A DNA stretch of 64,000 bases from Cohnella rhizosphaerae (GTDB taxonomy: Bacteria; Bacillota; Bacilli; Paenibacillales; Paenibacillaceae): the NCBI RefSeq assembly GCF_029525575.1, contig NZ_JAPDIA010000001.1, forward strand, positions 620,001-684,000, in the 5' to 3' direction. Shown one piece after another: positions 36,408 to 47,035 of this stretch. Both the position numbers and the translations under genes were made by a program. Below the pieces are notes generated by a model that had not been told where the DNA came from, searched no databases, and saw only the letters and a list, made by a program, of their open reading frames with translations. Within the stretch, counting starts at the first letter, position 1; each line of letters begins with the position of its first letter.

Positions 36408-36439
36408 CGTCCGAAAACTGTCTAACCTGTTTTCGGACG
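36408..36439 (-). terminator. terminator of the yesMN-type pair
   Basis: CGTCCGAAAAC/GTTTTCGGACG is a perfect 11-bp stem with a ten-base loop. On the minus strand it is followed by GATTTTTTATTTTT. It separates the two-component genes from the transporter operon, so the latter has its own promoter in 36264-36407. Confidence 0.88.
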
Positions 36440-36464
36440 AATTTCTACTTCGCTTGCGCCTGCT

Positions 36465-37821
36465 TCAACTGTGCTTGTCGTGCATGCTCGCTTGCCGATA
36501 GTCGCTTGGCAGCACGCCGACATGCTCCCTGAACAGACGGCTAAAATATTTATCGTCGTTATAGCCGACTTGTTCCGCGATCCATTGGATGGTTCTGGCC
36601 GTGTTCTTTAAATAATGCTTGGCCCGCTCCATGCGAACGTCCCTTAAATAATCGGTGTACGTTTTCCCTACGATTTGCTTGAAGCATTGGCTGAAGTAGC
36701 TGCTGCTCATATTGACCATTTGCGCCATTTCGCCTGCCGTCAAAGACTGGTTCATCATCGTTTGGGCCAGATTCGTCGCCTTCGCGATGCTGTTCTGAAT
36801 CTCGAGCGAAAACTGCGGCTTGATATTCGCCTGCCGGATCGCGTCCCTTGCGCCGCTTAACCACGCTCCGAATTGCAGGAAGTAATGAAACGAATCCTCC
36901 ATAACGACAGGGCTTCCCATAGCCTGCCCGTACAGCCGGTTCCACTCGTCCGTCAGCGAGAAGAACAATCGGGTCAATCGGATCGGCGGCAGCTTGATGG
37001 CCTTGAGTTCCTGCAGCATCTGCCCGAAAATACGGTCGTCGTAGAGCCAATCCGGGGACAGCCACTTGCTTTTCAATTCATTCAGATCATGACCGCTGTC
37101 CTTGCCCATGTTCACGATCTCGTCCCGACGGATATCGAGAAGCGTGCGTGCAGGATCATAATCGTAAAAAAAAGCCGTTTCTGCGGTAAGTCCGAATGAG
37201 CTGCACGATCGCCTTGCGGTCCAGCTCCTTCAGGTCGCTAAAGCATACAAGTGCATGGCCGGCGCTCGAAGTCCAAGCGCCCGGGGGCATATCGTGCCAG
37301 TACCATACGCCCATTTCGACCTCAACGGCGTCCTGGGGCACGGAGGCATCCCATTTCGGATCGTCGCTATGCTGATTTAACCGGTAGACGACATACACCC
37401 GATCGACTTGACTTCTTTCCGTTTGTTGAACGCCAAGCTTTTTCTTATCCAACAAAGAGGCGATTCTCCCCAGCACATCCTCGAATTGTTCCTTCTCGAG
37501 CTGCGTTTTGGCAATATAATCGATGGCGCCAAGCCGCAGCGCCTCCTGCACGTATTCGAAATCGGTATGCAGCGTCAACACGACGACCTGGATATGCGGG
37601 TGATGCTTGCTGACCTCCTTCATAAGTTCAATGCCGGACATGACCGGCATCGAAAGGTCCGTCAGCAGCAAATCTACCTTGTTATTCTCGATAAACTTCA
37701 GCGCATTCTCGCCATTATTGGCTTCTCCCACGACTTCCATTCCGAATTCTTTCCAAGGCATGAAGTTGACCAGACCGATTCGAACCATTTTTTCGTCGTC
37801 GACGACCAGGACGCGAATCAT
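36465..37821 (-). CDS. YesN-type response regulator (REC plus AraC helix-turn-helix), one frame break
   Basis: The N-terminal receiver domain reads MIRVLVVDDEKMVRIGLVNF, with the phospho-acceptor Asp in VDLLLTDLSMPVMSGIELMK and the conserved Lys in IDYIAKTQLEKEQFEDVL. The C-terminal AraC domain has TAGEMAQMVNMSSSYFSQCF and TIQWIAEQVGYNDDKYFSRL, ending LPSDYRQASM. The two halves are in different frames because of eight T's on the coding strand (plus A's 37166-37173) where seven are expected. The repaired protein has 451 residues, shorter than typical YesN because the middle region is short. It overlaps the kinase gene by four bases (ATGA). It likely activates the adjacent transporter operon. 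Confidence 0.92.
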
Positions 37822-39558
37822 GATGAGTGTTCACCTCTATACACAGGCAAGCTTAAGGAAACGATCGTTCCGCTGCCAATCTCGCTTTTAATCGTAAACA
37901 TCGCCCGATCGCCATAGTTTGATTCCAATATTCGGATCACGTACTTCATGCCGATTCCCATTCCTACCTTCTGTCCGTCCGGCGGATCGTCGTTCAACAG
38001 CTGCTGGATTTTCTCCGGCGTCATCCCGATCCCGTTATCCTGGACCTTGATTTCCAGCTCTTCATTTAACCGAATGTCGACATGAACGTAACCGTCGTCG
38101 CTAACGCCATGATAGAGCGCGTTTTCCACGAGCGGCTGAAGAATGAACCGCGGAATCTCCAGCTGCATCGCTTCCTCGTCCACGTCGATATCGACGTCGA
38201 ACTGGAAGTCGTATCTGATTTTTTGAAGCTGCAAATATTCCTTCAGCGCTTCGATCTCGCCTTGGATCGTCGTGCCTCCGCCCATTTTTCCCAAATTGTA
38301 TTGCAGCAGTTTATTGAGGGAGAGCGTCAGCTTGTCGATTTCCTCCTGCCCGTTCATCATCGCGAGCCAATGCACGGTATCGAGCGTATTCATCAGAAAA
38401 TGCGGATTGATCTGGTACAGCAGTTTCTCTACCTCTAAATCCGCTCTTCTTTTTTCTTTCTGTTCGATTTCTCCGTACAGCTCCCATACCTTTTTCTTCA
38501 TCACGCGAATCTTGAACAGAAGATAATCGAATTCGGGAATATTCGTTAATTCGGTATTGTCCTTGGCATTGGATTGCACCAAATTTTTAATTTCCATGTT
38601 AAAGCGTTCGAGCGGCTTATAGACCATTCTTGACAAGAAGAGGGCGAGTCCGATCGCGGCCAATTCGAATAATAAGAAATATAGCGCGATTTGCAAAAAC
38701 CACTGGTTTTTCTCCCGGTTCAATTCCTTCTCGGGCACGACCGACACGAGACTCCAACCCTGGTTGCTCGTTTCTTTATGCCATACGGAATGTCCGTGTA
38801 CGCCCGACGCTACTTTTTTTGTCGCTTGCAGGAAAGAGACTGTTCAGCGGGAAATGCGCTTCATCCTGGGTGTACGTAATTCTGCCTTCATTGTTGAGAA
38901 TGAGGAGATTGCGCGATCTGCTGTCCGAGGATTTGGATTCCAATAGCTTCTGAGCCGTATTAAAGCCTGTCTCTACGTACAATTGTATGTCCTGATTGGC
39001 CACGTTTACCTTGCGCATGATGCTGAAAACCAATTGGTTCGACGACCTATTATAGCTTTTATGCGGACCGAAATAAGTAATTTCCGGATAGCTTTCCATA
39101 ATTGGAAGTGACTTTGGACTAAAGGATTCTCTGACCATGAAATTTTCAAAATCGTATTCGCCCGTCTCTTGATTGTAATACAGCGTCAAGCCGACATTCG
39201 GGTTTGAAAAGGTAACGACGTTCAGCTCGTATTTCATCTCGTTCCGAAGTCTTATAATTTCGAATCGGCTCGTCTCCTCCTGCAGCTGCTCCAGGATCCT
39301 GTTCGTCCCTCCGCCGAAAGCGAGCTGCTGGGATACGTGATTCAAGTTGTTTAACGTATTGTCCAAAATGAGCAAATCTTGCTTGAGGTTGCTCTGAAGA
39401 GAGGTCCCGACCTTATTGGCGAGGATGGAGTTGATGGTAAAAAGAGAAGCCAATCCCAGACATACAAAGGGGATCAGAACGATCAGGAAAAAGATTGAAA
39501 TAATCCGGTGTTTAAACGTGAATTGCCGAAAGCGCCTGGATATAAAACCTAATTTCAC
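37818..39558 (-). CDS. YesM-type sensor histidine kinase, one frame break
   Basis: There are two membrane segments (HRIISIFFLIVLIPFVCLGL near the N-terminus and FLQIALYFLLFELAAIGLAL) flanking an extracellular sensor of about 250 residues. A HAMP-like region follows, then the His_kinase box LLYQINPHFLMNTLDTVHWL with the phosphorylated His. The HATPase_c domain has LQPLVENALYHG (N box) and DNGIGMTPEKIQ (G1). GTG 39558 is chosen for GGAGGGGGA just upstream; the frame open to 39675 has no start signal. Seven A's on the coding strand (plus T's 38814-38820) should be six, which joins the sensor to SVVPEKELNREKNQWFLQIA; total 579 residues. Confidence 0.92.
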
Positions 39559-39627
39559 GATCTCCCCCTCCCGATCTCCCCTTATATTATCACGGATAGC
39601 GCTTTTTGCTTGCATCATGATAAGCAA

Positions 39628-39666
39628 GCCATAAACCCCGTACCTTTCGGCATTGGGGCTTATGGC
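39628..39666 (-). terminator. terminator-like hairpin after the amylase gene
   Basis: GCCATAAACCCC (39628-39639) pairs with GGGGCTTATGGC (39655-39666), with one mismatch. The T tract on the minus strand is weak. Confidence 0.55.
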
Positions 39667-39674
39667 TGCGATCA

Positions 39675-42600
39675 TTAGCTATTCATAAGGGTGTAGACGA
39701 TCTGCGCGGCTTCTGCCCGCGTCAGGGAAGCTTGCGGCATGAAGACGTTTGCGCCCTTGCCTTTCAAGAGACCCAGCGCGTTCGCCTGCGACACGGCATC
39801 CTGCGCCCATGCGCTGATCTTCGCCTGATCCGAGAATGCGGCGCCTGCCGCCGGAACGTCGCGGTTCCCGCTTTGGAACGCATAGGCGCGCATCAGCATC
39901 ACGGCAGCTTCTTGCCTGGTAATCGTCTTGGCCGGTTCAAACGTCTGCGGGTCGCGGCCGGTTACGATTCCCGCTTCGTATACGGCCGCCACTGCATCCG
40001 CATACCACGCGTCTTTTTTAACATCGTTGAACGGATTCGAGCCCGTCGATCGGAGACCGAGCGCTCTCGTCAGCAGCGCCGCGAATTCCGCTCTCGACAC
40101 GGAGCGATTCGGCGTGAATTCCGTCTCGGTCGTTCCGTTTACGATTTGCTTCGCGGCAAGCGACTTGATGGCCGGAGAAGCCCAGTTCGATTCGCTTACG
40201 TCGCTGAAGCGCTTGTCGATTTCCAATACGGCGTAGGTGCTGAAATGACGAACCTGCGCGGCAATAACGTTGTTTTCGAGCTTGCCGCCCGCGTATTGCA
40301 GCTCATTTTGGCCGCCGATGAAGTAGACGCCCGTCAGATCCGGATTGACGGCTCCCTCCACCGCAAACCGAAGCGTAAGCGGCTTTGCGAATTCGCCGAT
40401 CTTCGTCGCTTCGTTGCCATCGGTCGTGACGGACAGCGAGAATTCGTACATTTGTCCGACGACCTTGACGGCAGCGCGGTTGATAAGACCGGCATTTTGG
40501 ATTTGCTCCGCTCTCGCTTGCGAGACCGGCGCAACCTCCAGCGCGATCTTCGTCTTGTCTGCCGGCCGACCTGCTGCGCTCGATTGCGCTGCGCTGAGCA
40601 CTTCTGCAGGGAGCTCGACGGAGACGGCGTTAAACTGGATCCGGATCGGCTTGTTGCCTGTCAGGTCGGCTGCCTGGATCGGAAGCAGAACCTGCGTCGC
40701 GTCCTTCGCTGCGCTTAGAACCTGATCGCCGCTTAACCGCTTCAGATCTTCGTCGTTAAAGGTCGTAACGACCTTTTTGTCGCCGGCAGGCGTCGGCGTT
40801 GGGGTTGGCGTCGACGTTGGCGTAGGTGTCGGCGTTGCCGGATCAGGTGTGATGACCGGACCTTGCGTAATGACGGCCTTCTTGAACGTATCAGCCGCCG
40901 ATGCCACAGCTGTCAGCGCATCGTCCAATTGCTGCGCAGTTGCGGCCTTATTGCCGTATACCGTCTCTGCTGCTGCGATGGCTGCTTGCAGCACGGCCTT
41001 GGAGCCTGCCGGATATTGTCCCGGGTTTACGCCCTCGACCGCTCCGTCTTGCAAGGCTTGCGCCGCATCGATCGCTTGTCGGAGCGTCGTCCGGTCTTCG
41101 ATCGTCAGCGACTTGACGACGACCGTGAAGGTTTTCTTGTCGGTCGCTTCGCCCTTCGTCAACGTCGCGGTCAGAACCACGGCAGCATCCGGCTCGCCTG
41201 CCGCAGGACGCACGACTGCGCCAGCCGCGCTGATGACCTCCGGCTTGTCGCTCGACCAGGTGACGGAGACATCGCCCGCCGCCGCCGTCGGCAGCGTCAC
41301 GTTGCCCGTGACGAGCGCCGCATCGTTGCCTTCGGCGTAGCCCACTTCAAGAGCCGCGACAGCAGCCTTTACCGTTTCGGCGTCCAGATCCCCCTGGAGA
41401 ACCCAGTGTGCGTTAAAGCTGGTGACCGATTCGGTCGACCATGTGCCCTCGAACACGCGGACGCCGTTGCTGTTGTAGTACTGCTGGCCTTTTCCGTCCG
41501 TGTTTTCATAGTAGCCTCTGAACACGTAGCCGGCTCTTTCCGGCGCGGCGATGCCGATCGGCAGCTTGCCGCCATGGGAGACCGATACGCTCGCCGTACC
41601 GCCCGACCCGCTCTGCGGATCCAGCGCGACATTGTAGCGGTTCGCATCGAAGCGGGCGTACAGCGTCAGATCGCCTACGGAGCCCTCCGCGATGCCGGTA
41701 AGCTTGGAGCTCGGCTTAAACTGCGGATCGGTGAACCAGCCGACGAAGGTATAGCCTTCCTTCGGGCTCGGCGCGATCAGGTCGAGCGCCGGCGTTACGA
41801 TCGAATAGGCGGCCGGTTCGGTGCCCGGCATGACGGCAGAGCCTGCGCCATCCTTATAAGCGATCGCATAGGATACCAGGTTCCACTTGGCGAACAGCGT
41901 CGTCGACGCCGCTACCGTATCCGCGCCGAAGTTCCATTCGTTCTTGAACTCCGCATCCTTGTACCAGCCGCCGAACGTATATCCGTTTCGGATCGGCGGC
42001 TGCGGCGCCGCGATCTTGGTGCCGTATACGACGTTGGCAACGGACATGACCGGACTGCCGCCCTGGGTGTTGAAATCGACCAAGGCTTTGTCCGCATCCA
42101 GCTTGATCCATCCGGCATAAAGCGTCATGGCGTAAATTTGATCTTCGCCGAGGGCGTTGACCACCGGCTTGTCGAAATCGTAGACCTGCGTCATCGCCGC
42201 ATCGGCGTACCATTTTCCGTCGAACAGATAACCGCCGCGCGTAGGATCCGTCGCCGGCCGGGTCGCTTTTGCGCCGTCCCGGACGTATTGATTGGCGACC
42301 GCGCTGCCGCCCGACGTATTGAACATCACGCCGTTGCGTCCCGGCGGGAATACGCCGCTGGCTGCGTAGCCGATGTTGTTGCCCGCGGCAAACGCCGTGT
42401 CCCAGTTGGCGCGTGCGTTGTTGCCCGTATCGGACGAGCCGTTGATGTTATAGTTCGTCAGCGTATTGCTGGTACCGTAGAAATACAGCTGCTCATTGTT
42501 AAGCATGGAGGCGGTGATCGCCGGTTGATTGGATTGCTGTTGAACGTCCGCGTTGGTGCGGGTGTTGAAGATAATCCCGCCGACGGCAGCCCGCGGCATC

Positions 42601-44654
42601 TTAATCATGTACCAGTGGGTGTCGGCGCCGTTGTATTTCATTCTCGTCATCGTGCCGCCCGGCCATCCGCCGAACAGCTCGGGGTTAAAGGTATAAGCCC
42701 TTACGCCGTAGGTGTAGGTGCCCCAAGCCTGGTAGTTCGCATGGCGGTTGATGGAGAAGTAAACGTTGACGTGCGTCGGCTCCGCGACCGGCGGCGCGGT
42801 CGCTTTTTCGGGTTCAACCCGCGTGTAGGTAAATTCCCGGGTCATCCAATTGCCGCCGGATGCCCGGCCCATCAACGTGACGGTGAGCGGGTCGTTGTAG
42901 TTGGCGCTCACGGTGATGATGTCGTCGTTGGCAAAGCTCGCGGCGACGCCGTTGTTGACGGCATACATCGCTTCGGTCACATGGACCGCCGACAGTCTGA
43001 GCTTCAGCTCATTGCCGGTGAAGCTATTGCCCGCGATGACGTCGTCGTCGCTCGGCATGGCCGCCAGAATGGCTGGCGTTGCGCTCTCGCGGTCCATCAG
43101 CACCACGAGGCCCGGATTCGGATTGGTGTCGGTATTCGATACTTTGGCAGGGTTGCCGGGAAGGGTCCCGCTGATTCTGCCGTTCGCTACGGTGAACACG
43201 TCGCTCGGGTTCAGCGCGTTGACATAGAAGCCGTCCTTCAGGAACTTCACCGGCACGCTGCCCAGCACGCGGTCGGTCTTGCTCGTGTTGACCAGCACCG
43301 CGCCGCCGCCGGCTTCATTCGTGCCGCGCTCGATCATGACGGCATTGTTGCCGAGGCTGACCAGGTTCTCGTCGCGTCCCGCCATCGCGTTGTGGAACTT
43401 GTTGACGGCCACGACTTCGGGATGCGTCCATTGCGGACGGCTGTTGGCGACGTTGTCCGAGGTGCGCACGTTGGCTCTCTGCGTGCCGTCGGCATTAATG
43501 TTGCGGGCAAAGAACAGGGGCGATGCGTCCTTGCGGGCCGCGATCATCGCCCAGCCCTGTCTGATCTGCTTCGGGCTGAAGCTCAGGGACTCGCCTTCGT
43601 TGTTGTAGGTGTCATGGGATTCGACCCAAGGCACCAGCCGGTCGGGCGTCAGGCCTTCGGCGCCGTAATCCGCCCATTTGTCGAGACGACCGATATCCCC
43701 GACTTCGAGGACACTCCGCACATCATGCCCGTACTTGGAAGCGGTCAGGTCGACATACTTGGAATAGCCTTGCATTCTGTCCATGTCGGGGTTACCCCCT
43801 TGGAGCACCTCGCCGTACTGGAAGTTGACTCTGCCCTTCTCTTCCAGGTACGCCTTGGCGGCGCCGGTGACGTTTTTAATGTAATCGCTGGCGAACTGCC
43901 CGTCCGCATATTTCGGATTCGTGGCGCCCGCGGCGATACTCGCCGGGGAGGGCACGTCGTCGTCCAGCTCGATATGCTTGATGGCGTCGTAGCGGAACCC
44001 GCTCGCGCCGGCATCGATGATGTCCTTCAGATAAGCGATGTAGGAATCCTGAACGAACTTGGCGTGCGTGTCCAGATCCCGCAGCCCGCTGATCATCTCC
44101 GGCTGGGTCAGAAGGAAACGGTCATTGTAGCCTACGTTGCCGGTCACATTGTGGAAATACGTGCTGTCGTTCCACGGGGCATCCGAGTTGGCGGCGGCGC
44201 CCATGTGGTTCGCGATCACGTCGACGATGACCTTGATGCCGAGCGCGTTGGCCGCGGTGGTCAGGCTCACGAACGCGTCCCTGTCGCCGAATTTGTTGCC
44301 GTTGCCGCCGGCGACCATGTTGCGGGGCGTATAGGAAGAAGCCCAGCCGGTCCCCCCGGAGGAGCTGCCCATGATCGGCGACGTCTGGATCGCCGTGAAG
44401 CCTGCGTCGGCGATCGCCTGCAGGTTCTCCTGGATGACGCTTAAATTCCAATCAAAGGCGTGTAAAATAACGCCGTCCCGAATGCGATCCGGCGTGCCGC
44501 TGCCCGCAGCGGCTGCCGTCGCCGTCGCCGGCGCTTCGATCGGCTCTTCTGCGAACGCCGGATTTGATGTCGTGACAAACGGGAACGAAACGACTGCCAT
44601 GCACCATACGAGCGCATGAGCCAAAACCTTATTCCATTTCCTGCTCAAATCCAT
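39675..44654 (-). CDS. SLH-anchored multidomain alpha-amylase (GH13)
   Basis: Residues 1-36 are a signal peptide (VVSFPFVTTSNPAFAEE). The GH13 catalytic barrel spans ~55-480 with all four regions: VIVDVIANHMG (~142-152), ASGFRYDAIKHIE (Asp223 nucleophile), NFQYGEVLQGG (Glu282 acid/base) and WVESHDTYNNEG (Asp348). Next come a sugar-binding-like segment and four InlB/Flg_new repeats (GYTFGGWYKDAEFKNEWNF). An atrophied Ig-like domain follows (VSVTWSSDKPEVISAAGAVV), then a FIVAR-like helical module (YPAGSKAVLQAAIAAAETVY), a Pro-Thr linker near residue 1310 and three SLH domains at the end. Total 1659 residues, one intact frame despite its size. It hydrolyses starch-like glucans at the cell surface, feeding the neighbouring uptake operon. 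TTG 44648 is an alternative start with better spacing from GGAAGGGG. Confidence 0.93.
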   Translation of the reverse strand: MDLSRKWNKVLAHALVWCMAVVSFPFVTTSNPAFAEEPIEAPATATAAAAGSGTPDRIRDGVILHAFDWNLSVIQENLQAIADAGFTAIQTSPIMGSSSGGTGWASSYTPRNMVAGGNGNKFGDRDAFVSLTTAANALGIKVIVDVIANHMGAAANSDAPWNDSTYFHNVTGNVGYNDRFLLTQPEMISGLRDLDTHAKFVQDSYIAYLKDIIDAGASGFRYDAIKHIELDDDVPSPASIAAGATNPKYADGQFASDYIKNVTGAAKAYLEEKGRVNFQYGEVLQGGNPDMDRMQGYSKYVDLTASKYGHDVRSVLEVGDIGRLDKWADYGAEGLTPDRLVPWVESHDTYNNEGESLSFSPKQIRQGWAMIAARKDASPLFFARNINADGTQRANVRTSDNVANSRPQWTHPEVVAVNKFHNAMAGRDENLVSLGNNAVMIERGTNEAGGGAVLVNTSKTDRVLGSVPVKFLKDGFYVNALNPSDVFTVANGRISGTLPGNPAKVSNTDTNPNPGLVVLMDRESATPAILAAMPSDDDVIAGNSFTGNELKLRLSAVHVTEAMYAVNNGVAASFANDDIITVSANYNDPLTVTLMGRASGGNWMTREFTYTRVEPEKATAPPVAEPTHVNVYFSINRHANYQAWGTYTYGVRAYTFNPELFGGWPGGTMTRMKYNGADTHWYMIKMPRAAVGGIIFNTRTNADVQQQSNQPAITASMLNNEQLYFYGTSNTLTNYNINGSSDTGNNARANWDTAFAAGNNIGYAASGVFPPGRNGVMFNTSGGSAVANQYVRDGAKATRPATDPTRGGYLFDGKWYADAAMTQVYDFDKPVVNALGEDQIYAMTLYAGWIKLDADKALVDFNTQGGSPVMSVANVVYGTKIAAPQPPIRNGYTFGGWYKDAEFKNEWNFGADTVAASTTLFAKWNLVSYAIAYKDGAGSAVMPGTEPAAYSIVTPALDLIAPSPKEGYTFVGWFTDPQFKPSSKLTGIAEGSVGDLTLYARFDANRYNVALDPQSGSGGTASVSVSHGGKLPIGIAAPERAGYVFRGYYENTDGKGQQYYNSNGVRVFEGTWSTESVTSFNAHWVLQGDLDAETVKAAVAALEVGYAEGNDAALVTGNVTLPTAAAGDVSVTWSSDKPEVISAAGAVVRPAAGEPDAAVVLTATLTKGEATDKKTFTVVVKSLTIEDRTTLRQAIDAAQALQDGAVEGVNPGQYPAGSKAVLQAAIAAAETVYGNKAATAQQLDDALTAVASAADTFKKAVITQGPVITPDPATPTPTPTSTPTPTPTPAGDKKVVTTFNDEDLKRLSGDQVLSAAKDATQVLLPIQAADLTGNKPIRIQFNAVSVELPAEVLSAAQSSAAGRPADKTKIALEVAPVSQARAEQIQNAGLINRAAVKVVGQMYEFSLSVTTDGNEATKIGEFAKPLTLRFAVEGAVNPDLTGVYFIGGQNELQYAGGKLENNVIAAQVRHFSTYAVLEIDKRFSDVSESNWASPAIKSLAAKQIVNGTTETEFTPNRSVSRAEFAALLTRALGLRSTGSNPFNDVKKDAWYADAVAAVYEAGIVTGRDPQTFEPAKTITRQEAAVMLMRAYAFQSGNRDVPAAGAAFSDQAKISAWAQDAVSQANALGLLKGKGANVFMPQASLTRAEAAQIVYTLMNS

Positions 44655-44742
44655 TCCCCTTCCAATCTTTTTATATTGCCCCGTAAATATATCACCTCCT
44701 CTTTTTTTGCGAGGTAGAGATCGATTGCGAATGTAGACGATT

Positions 44743-44756
44743 ATTAAGCGATTACA
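44743..44756. promoter_or_regulatory. candidate cre site upstream of the amylase gene
   Basis: ATTAAGCGATTACA matches the cre pattern TGNAANCGNTNNCA except for its first two bases. It lies ~90 bp before the start codon. Catabolite control of amylases is common; this site is imperfect. Confidence 0.4.
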
Positions 44757-44817
44757 AAAAAAGCGCCGCGAAATCTTTCTATCCTGTTTTCGTCGAATTG
44801 CCTAACCATAGACTTTA

Positions 44818-45010
44818 GCGAACGGACCGAGGAGCCCTTATTTTTGTTCCTGTCGCGATAAGCGGCCCGCTCGCGGACCCGGGCGCCGCTATTGCCGGTT
44901 GGTTGGCGTTTTTTTAGCCTTGATCCGGAAGAATAACGCCTCTCCAGTCCGGTACGATCCTCATTGGACCGTTTTTTAAGGAATTAGCGTCTCCTGAGTC
45001 CGTTGCGCTC
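44818..45010 (-). repeat. compound inverted intergenic element, copy B
   Basis: It aligns with copy A along its whole length. On the minus strand: CGGACTCAGGAGACGCTAAT, then 51 bp later CGGACTGGAGAGGCGTTATT, then inverted AATAGCGGCGCCCGGGTCCG and AATAAGGGCTCCTCGGTCCG. It stands ~165 bp upstream of the amylase start and is followed by the terminator of the next gene. Confidence 0.8.
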
Positions 45011-45044
45011 TGCCTGGCGGCTTGCCGTTCGACTAATCCCGCAA

Positions 45045-45099
45045 ACGAGCAAGAAGAGGCCCCGCCGCTTCAACGCGGACGAGGCCTCTCCTTGCTCGT
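45045..45099 (-). terminator. terminator hairpin of the cohesin-SLH gene
   Basis: ACGAGCAAGAAGAGGCC (45045-45061) pairs with GGCCTCTCCTTGCTCGT (45083-45099) with one mismatch. The loop carries a second CCGC/GCGG stem. The T tract is poor. It lies 18 bp after the stop. Confidence 0.7.
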
Positions 45100-45116
45100 A
45101 ATCTTGCTATTTGCCG

Positions 45117-46898
45117 TTAGTTATAAAAATAGTTGTACAGGCGCTGCATCAGCACGGCCGTTTCCGCCCGCGTCGTCCACGCCTTCGGATGGATCTGCTG
45201 ATTCGACCCGTTCACCAGGCCCGCATCAATCAGTCCGGCGACGCTGTCGCGCGCGTACGCTGCCACGCTGCCGGCATCGGTGAATCCGCTCAGCGGTTCG
45301 GCAGGCGCAGGCACGGCTTTGTCGGCGTACGCCAACGCCTTCGCGATCAGCACCATCATGTCCTGTCTCGCGATGGCATCGCCCGGGCGGAACTTATTGT
45401 CGCCGGAGCCCGTGGCGATGCCCATGCCGCGCAGCACGGCCACCGCGTCGGCATAATACGCGTCCGCCGCCACATCGGAAAACGCCTCGCCCGCCTCGCC
45501 CTGAAGGTCCATCGTTCGGACGAGCAGCAGCGCAAAATCCGCCCGGCTCACGGAAGCCCCCGGCCTGAATTCGGTCGCGGTGACGCCGTTGACGATGCCT
45601 TTGGAAGCCATCGCTTCAATCGCCGATTTCGCCCAAGCGACTTTGCCGAGGTCATTGAACGTTTTTTGCACGAAGGCGACGGCGTATTGGCTTAAATGCG
45701 TCACCTGGAACTGAACGGTCTCCGATGCCGAATCGTACCGGCCGCTCGGTACCGCGGTCGCCTTGCCTTGTCCGTCAATATACCAGACCGTAATATGATC
45801 CGGCGCTGCCAGCTCCTCCGCCGTCGGACGGTAAGGCACGCTGATCGTCACCGGCGCCTTCGGATTGCTCCAGGAAATCTTCTGTCCGCCGCTGAACACG
45901 CTCACGTCGATAACGGGACGATCCCCGATTTGCGCGCGCTGTTGTTCGTTCAATCCGCCGATATCGGCTTGCTCGATGCGGAATTCGATATCGCCCGCCG
46001 GCACCCCGCCGTCCCGGAACATATGGCTTTGCACCGTGACCGTGGCCAGCGGCGTGGAAATTTCGACAAGCAACGCCTCTGCGGAAGCGCGAAACGCCAA
46101 AGCCGGCAGCTCGAGCGCGTAAGATTTGGCGCCGGGCGCTTCGGACAATGCCAATCGAATCTTTTTGAGTTCGCCGCCGCCTGCCACCGTCTTGGCGACG
46201 GCCTTCAGCCAGGTCGGCTCGTCGATTTTCGATACGGCCCGGCCCGTGGCGGCATCGACCTTCGGCGTCGGCGTGATCACGACTTTGCCGCCTTCGCCGT
46301 CCACGACGACAGGCGTATCTCCGCCGGAGCCGTTCCCGCTTCCCGTGTCGGTGCCCGGGCCCGGATCGTTCGGCGCCGTGACCACCGTCACGCTCGCGGT
46401 CGTGTTCGCGTCGATATCGGCGACTTTCATCGCGCTGTCCACCGTTTTTACTTTTTTCAGCTCGATCGTGCCGCTGCCGAGCGCCTTCGCTTCAAATACC
46501 AATTCCGCCAACACGGCCGTCCCGGATTCACCGGGGATCGGTCCGACTTTCGTAAACGCCAGTACGATTTGGCCGCCGTTCACGGAAGGCGTCACGGCAT
46601 ATCCGAATCGGGCGCTGGTTGCGCTTTTGAAACGCAAATGATCGGCGTCGAACGTCGCTTGCAGCTCTGCCGCATACACGTCGTTCAGCTCCTGGCCAAC
46701 CACCTGGACGCTCACTTCGCGGCCGACGATCGGCTGACTGTCCGAGACGGACAACGTGAACCCCGAGGCGGCGTACGCGACCGAAGTCGCCGACGCAAGA
46801 AGGCTTAACAGAAAAGCGCTGGCCAGCAAATGACTCAAGCAGAAGATTTGGAGCTTTCTCAGCATGGAGGAATAGCCGACTCTCTTGGTTTGCCTCAT
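45117..46898 (-). CDS. SLH-anchored cohesin-like surface protein
   Basis: The start ATG 46898 follows AAGGAAG at ten bases; the frame open to 47129 upstream is not coding. The 593-residue protein has a signal peptide (LLASAFLLSLLASATSVAYA, then ASG) and a cohesin-like beta-sandwich at ~45-180 (GREVSVQVVGQELNDVYAAE, ATFDADHLRFKSATS, GTAVLAELVFEAKALGSGTI). A Gly/Asp/Thr-rich linker follows, then a beta-rich middle domain with VTISVPYRPTAEELAAPDHI, VWYIDGQGKATAVPSGRYDS and LSQYAVAFVQ. Three SLH repeats end the protein (WAKSAIEAMASKGIVNGVTA and others). It follows the beta-helix gene by 137 bp in the same direction. The pairing suggests it holds dockerin-bearing enzymes on the cell wall; this is inference. 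Confidence 0.85.
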   Translation of the reverse strand: MRQTKRVGYSSMLRKLQIFCLSHLLASAFLLSLLASATSVAYAASGFTLSVSDSQPIVGREVSVQVVGQELNDVYAAELQATFDADHLRFKSATSARFGYAVTPSVNGGQIVLAFTKVGPIPGESGTAVLAELVFEAKALGSGTIELKKVKTVDSAMKVADIDANTTASVTVVTAPNDPGPGTDTGSGNGSGGDTPVVVDGEGGKVVITPTPKVDAATGRAVSKIDEPTWLKAVAKTVAGGGELKKIRLALSEAPGAKSYALELPALAFRASAEALLVEISTPLATVTVQSHMFRDGGVPAGDIEFRIEQADIGGLNEQQRAQIGDRPVIDVSVFSGGQKISWSNPKAPVTISVPYRPTAEELAAPDHITVWYIDGQGKATAVPSGRYDSASETVQFQVTHLSQYAVAFVQKTFNDLGKVAWAKSAIEAMASKGIVNGVTATEFRPGASVSRADFALLLVRTMDLQGEAGEAFSDVAADAYYADAVAVLRGMGIATGSGDNKFRPGDAIARQDMMVLIAKALAYADKAVPAPAEPLSGFTDAGSVAAYARDSVAGLIDAGLVNGSNQQIHPKAWTTRAETAVLMQRLYNYFYN

Positions 46899-47035
46899 TC
46901 GCCAACTTCCTTTCCAAATGGATGGGGGGAGGAAGGCGCCAAAGCGCCTCCTCCCGACCAATTCGCCTAAGTTTAATTTTAGATGCGATTCGATTACTGC
47001 GAATTTCCCCTGATGCGTTAGTTGCCCATGATAAG

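Noticed and set aside
40863..44444. A 1193-residue plus-strand frame opposite the amylase
   Set aside because: It is the antisense of a clear GH13-SLH gene in GC-rich DNA, with Arg/Val/His-rich low-complexity sequence and no start signal.
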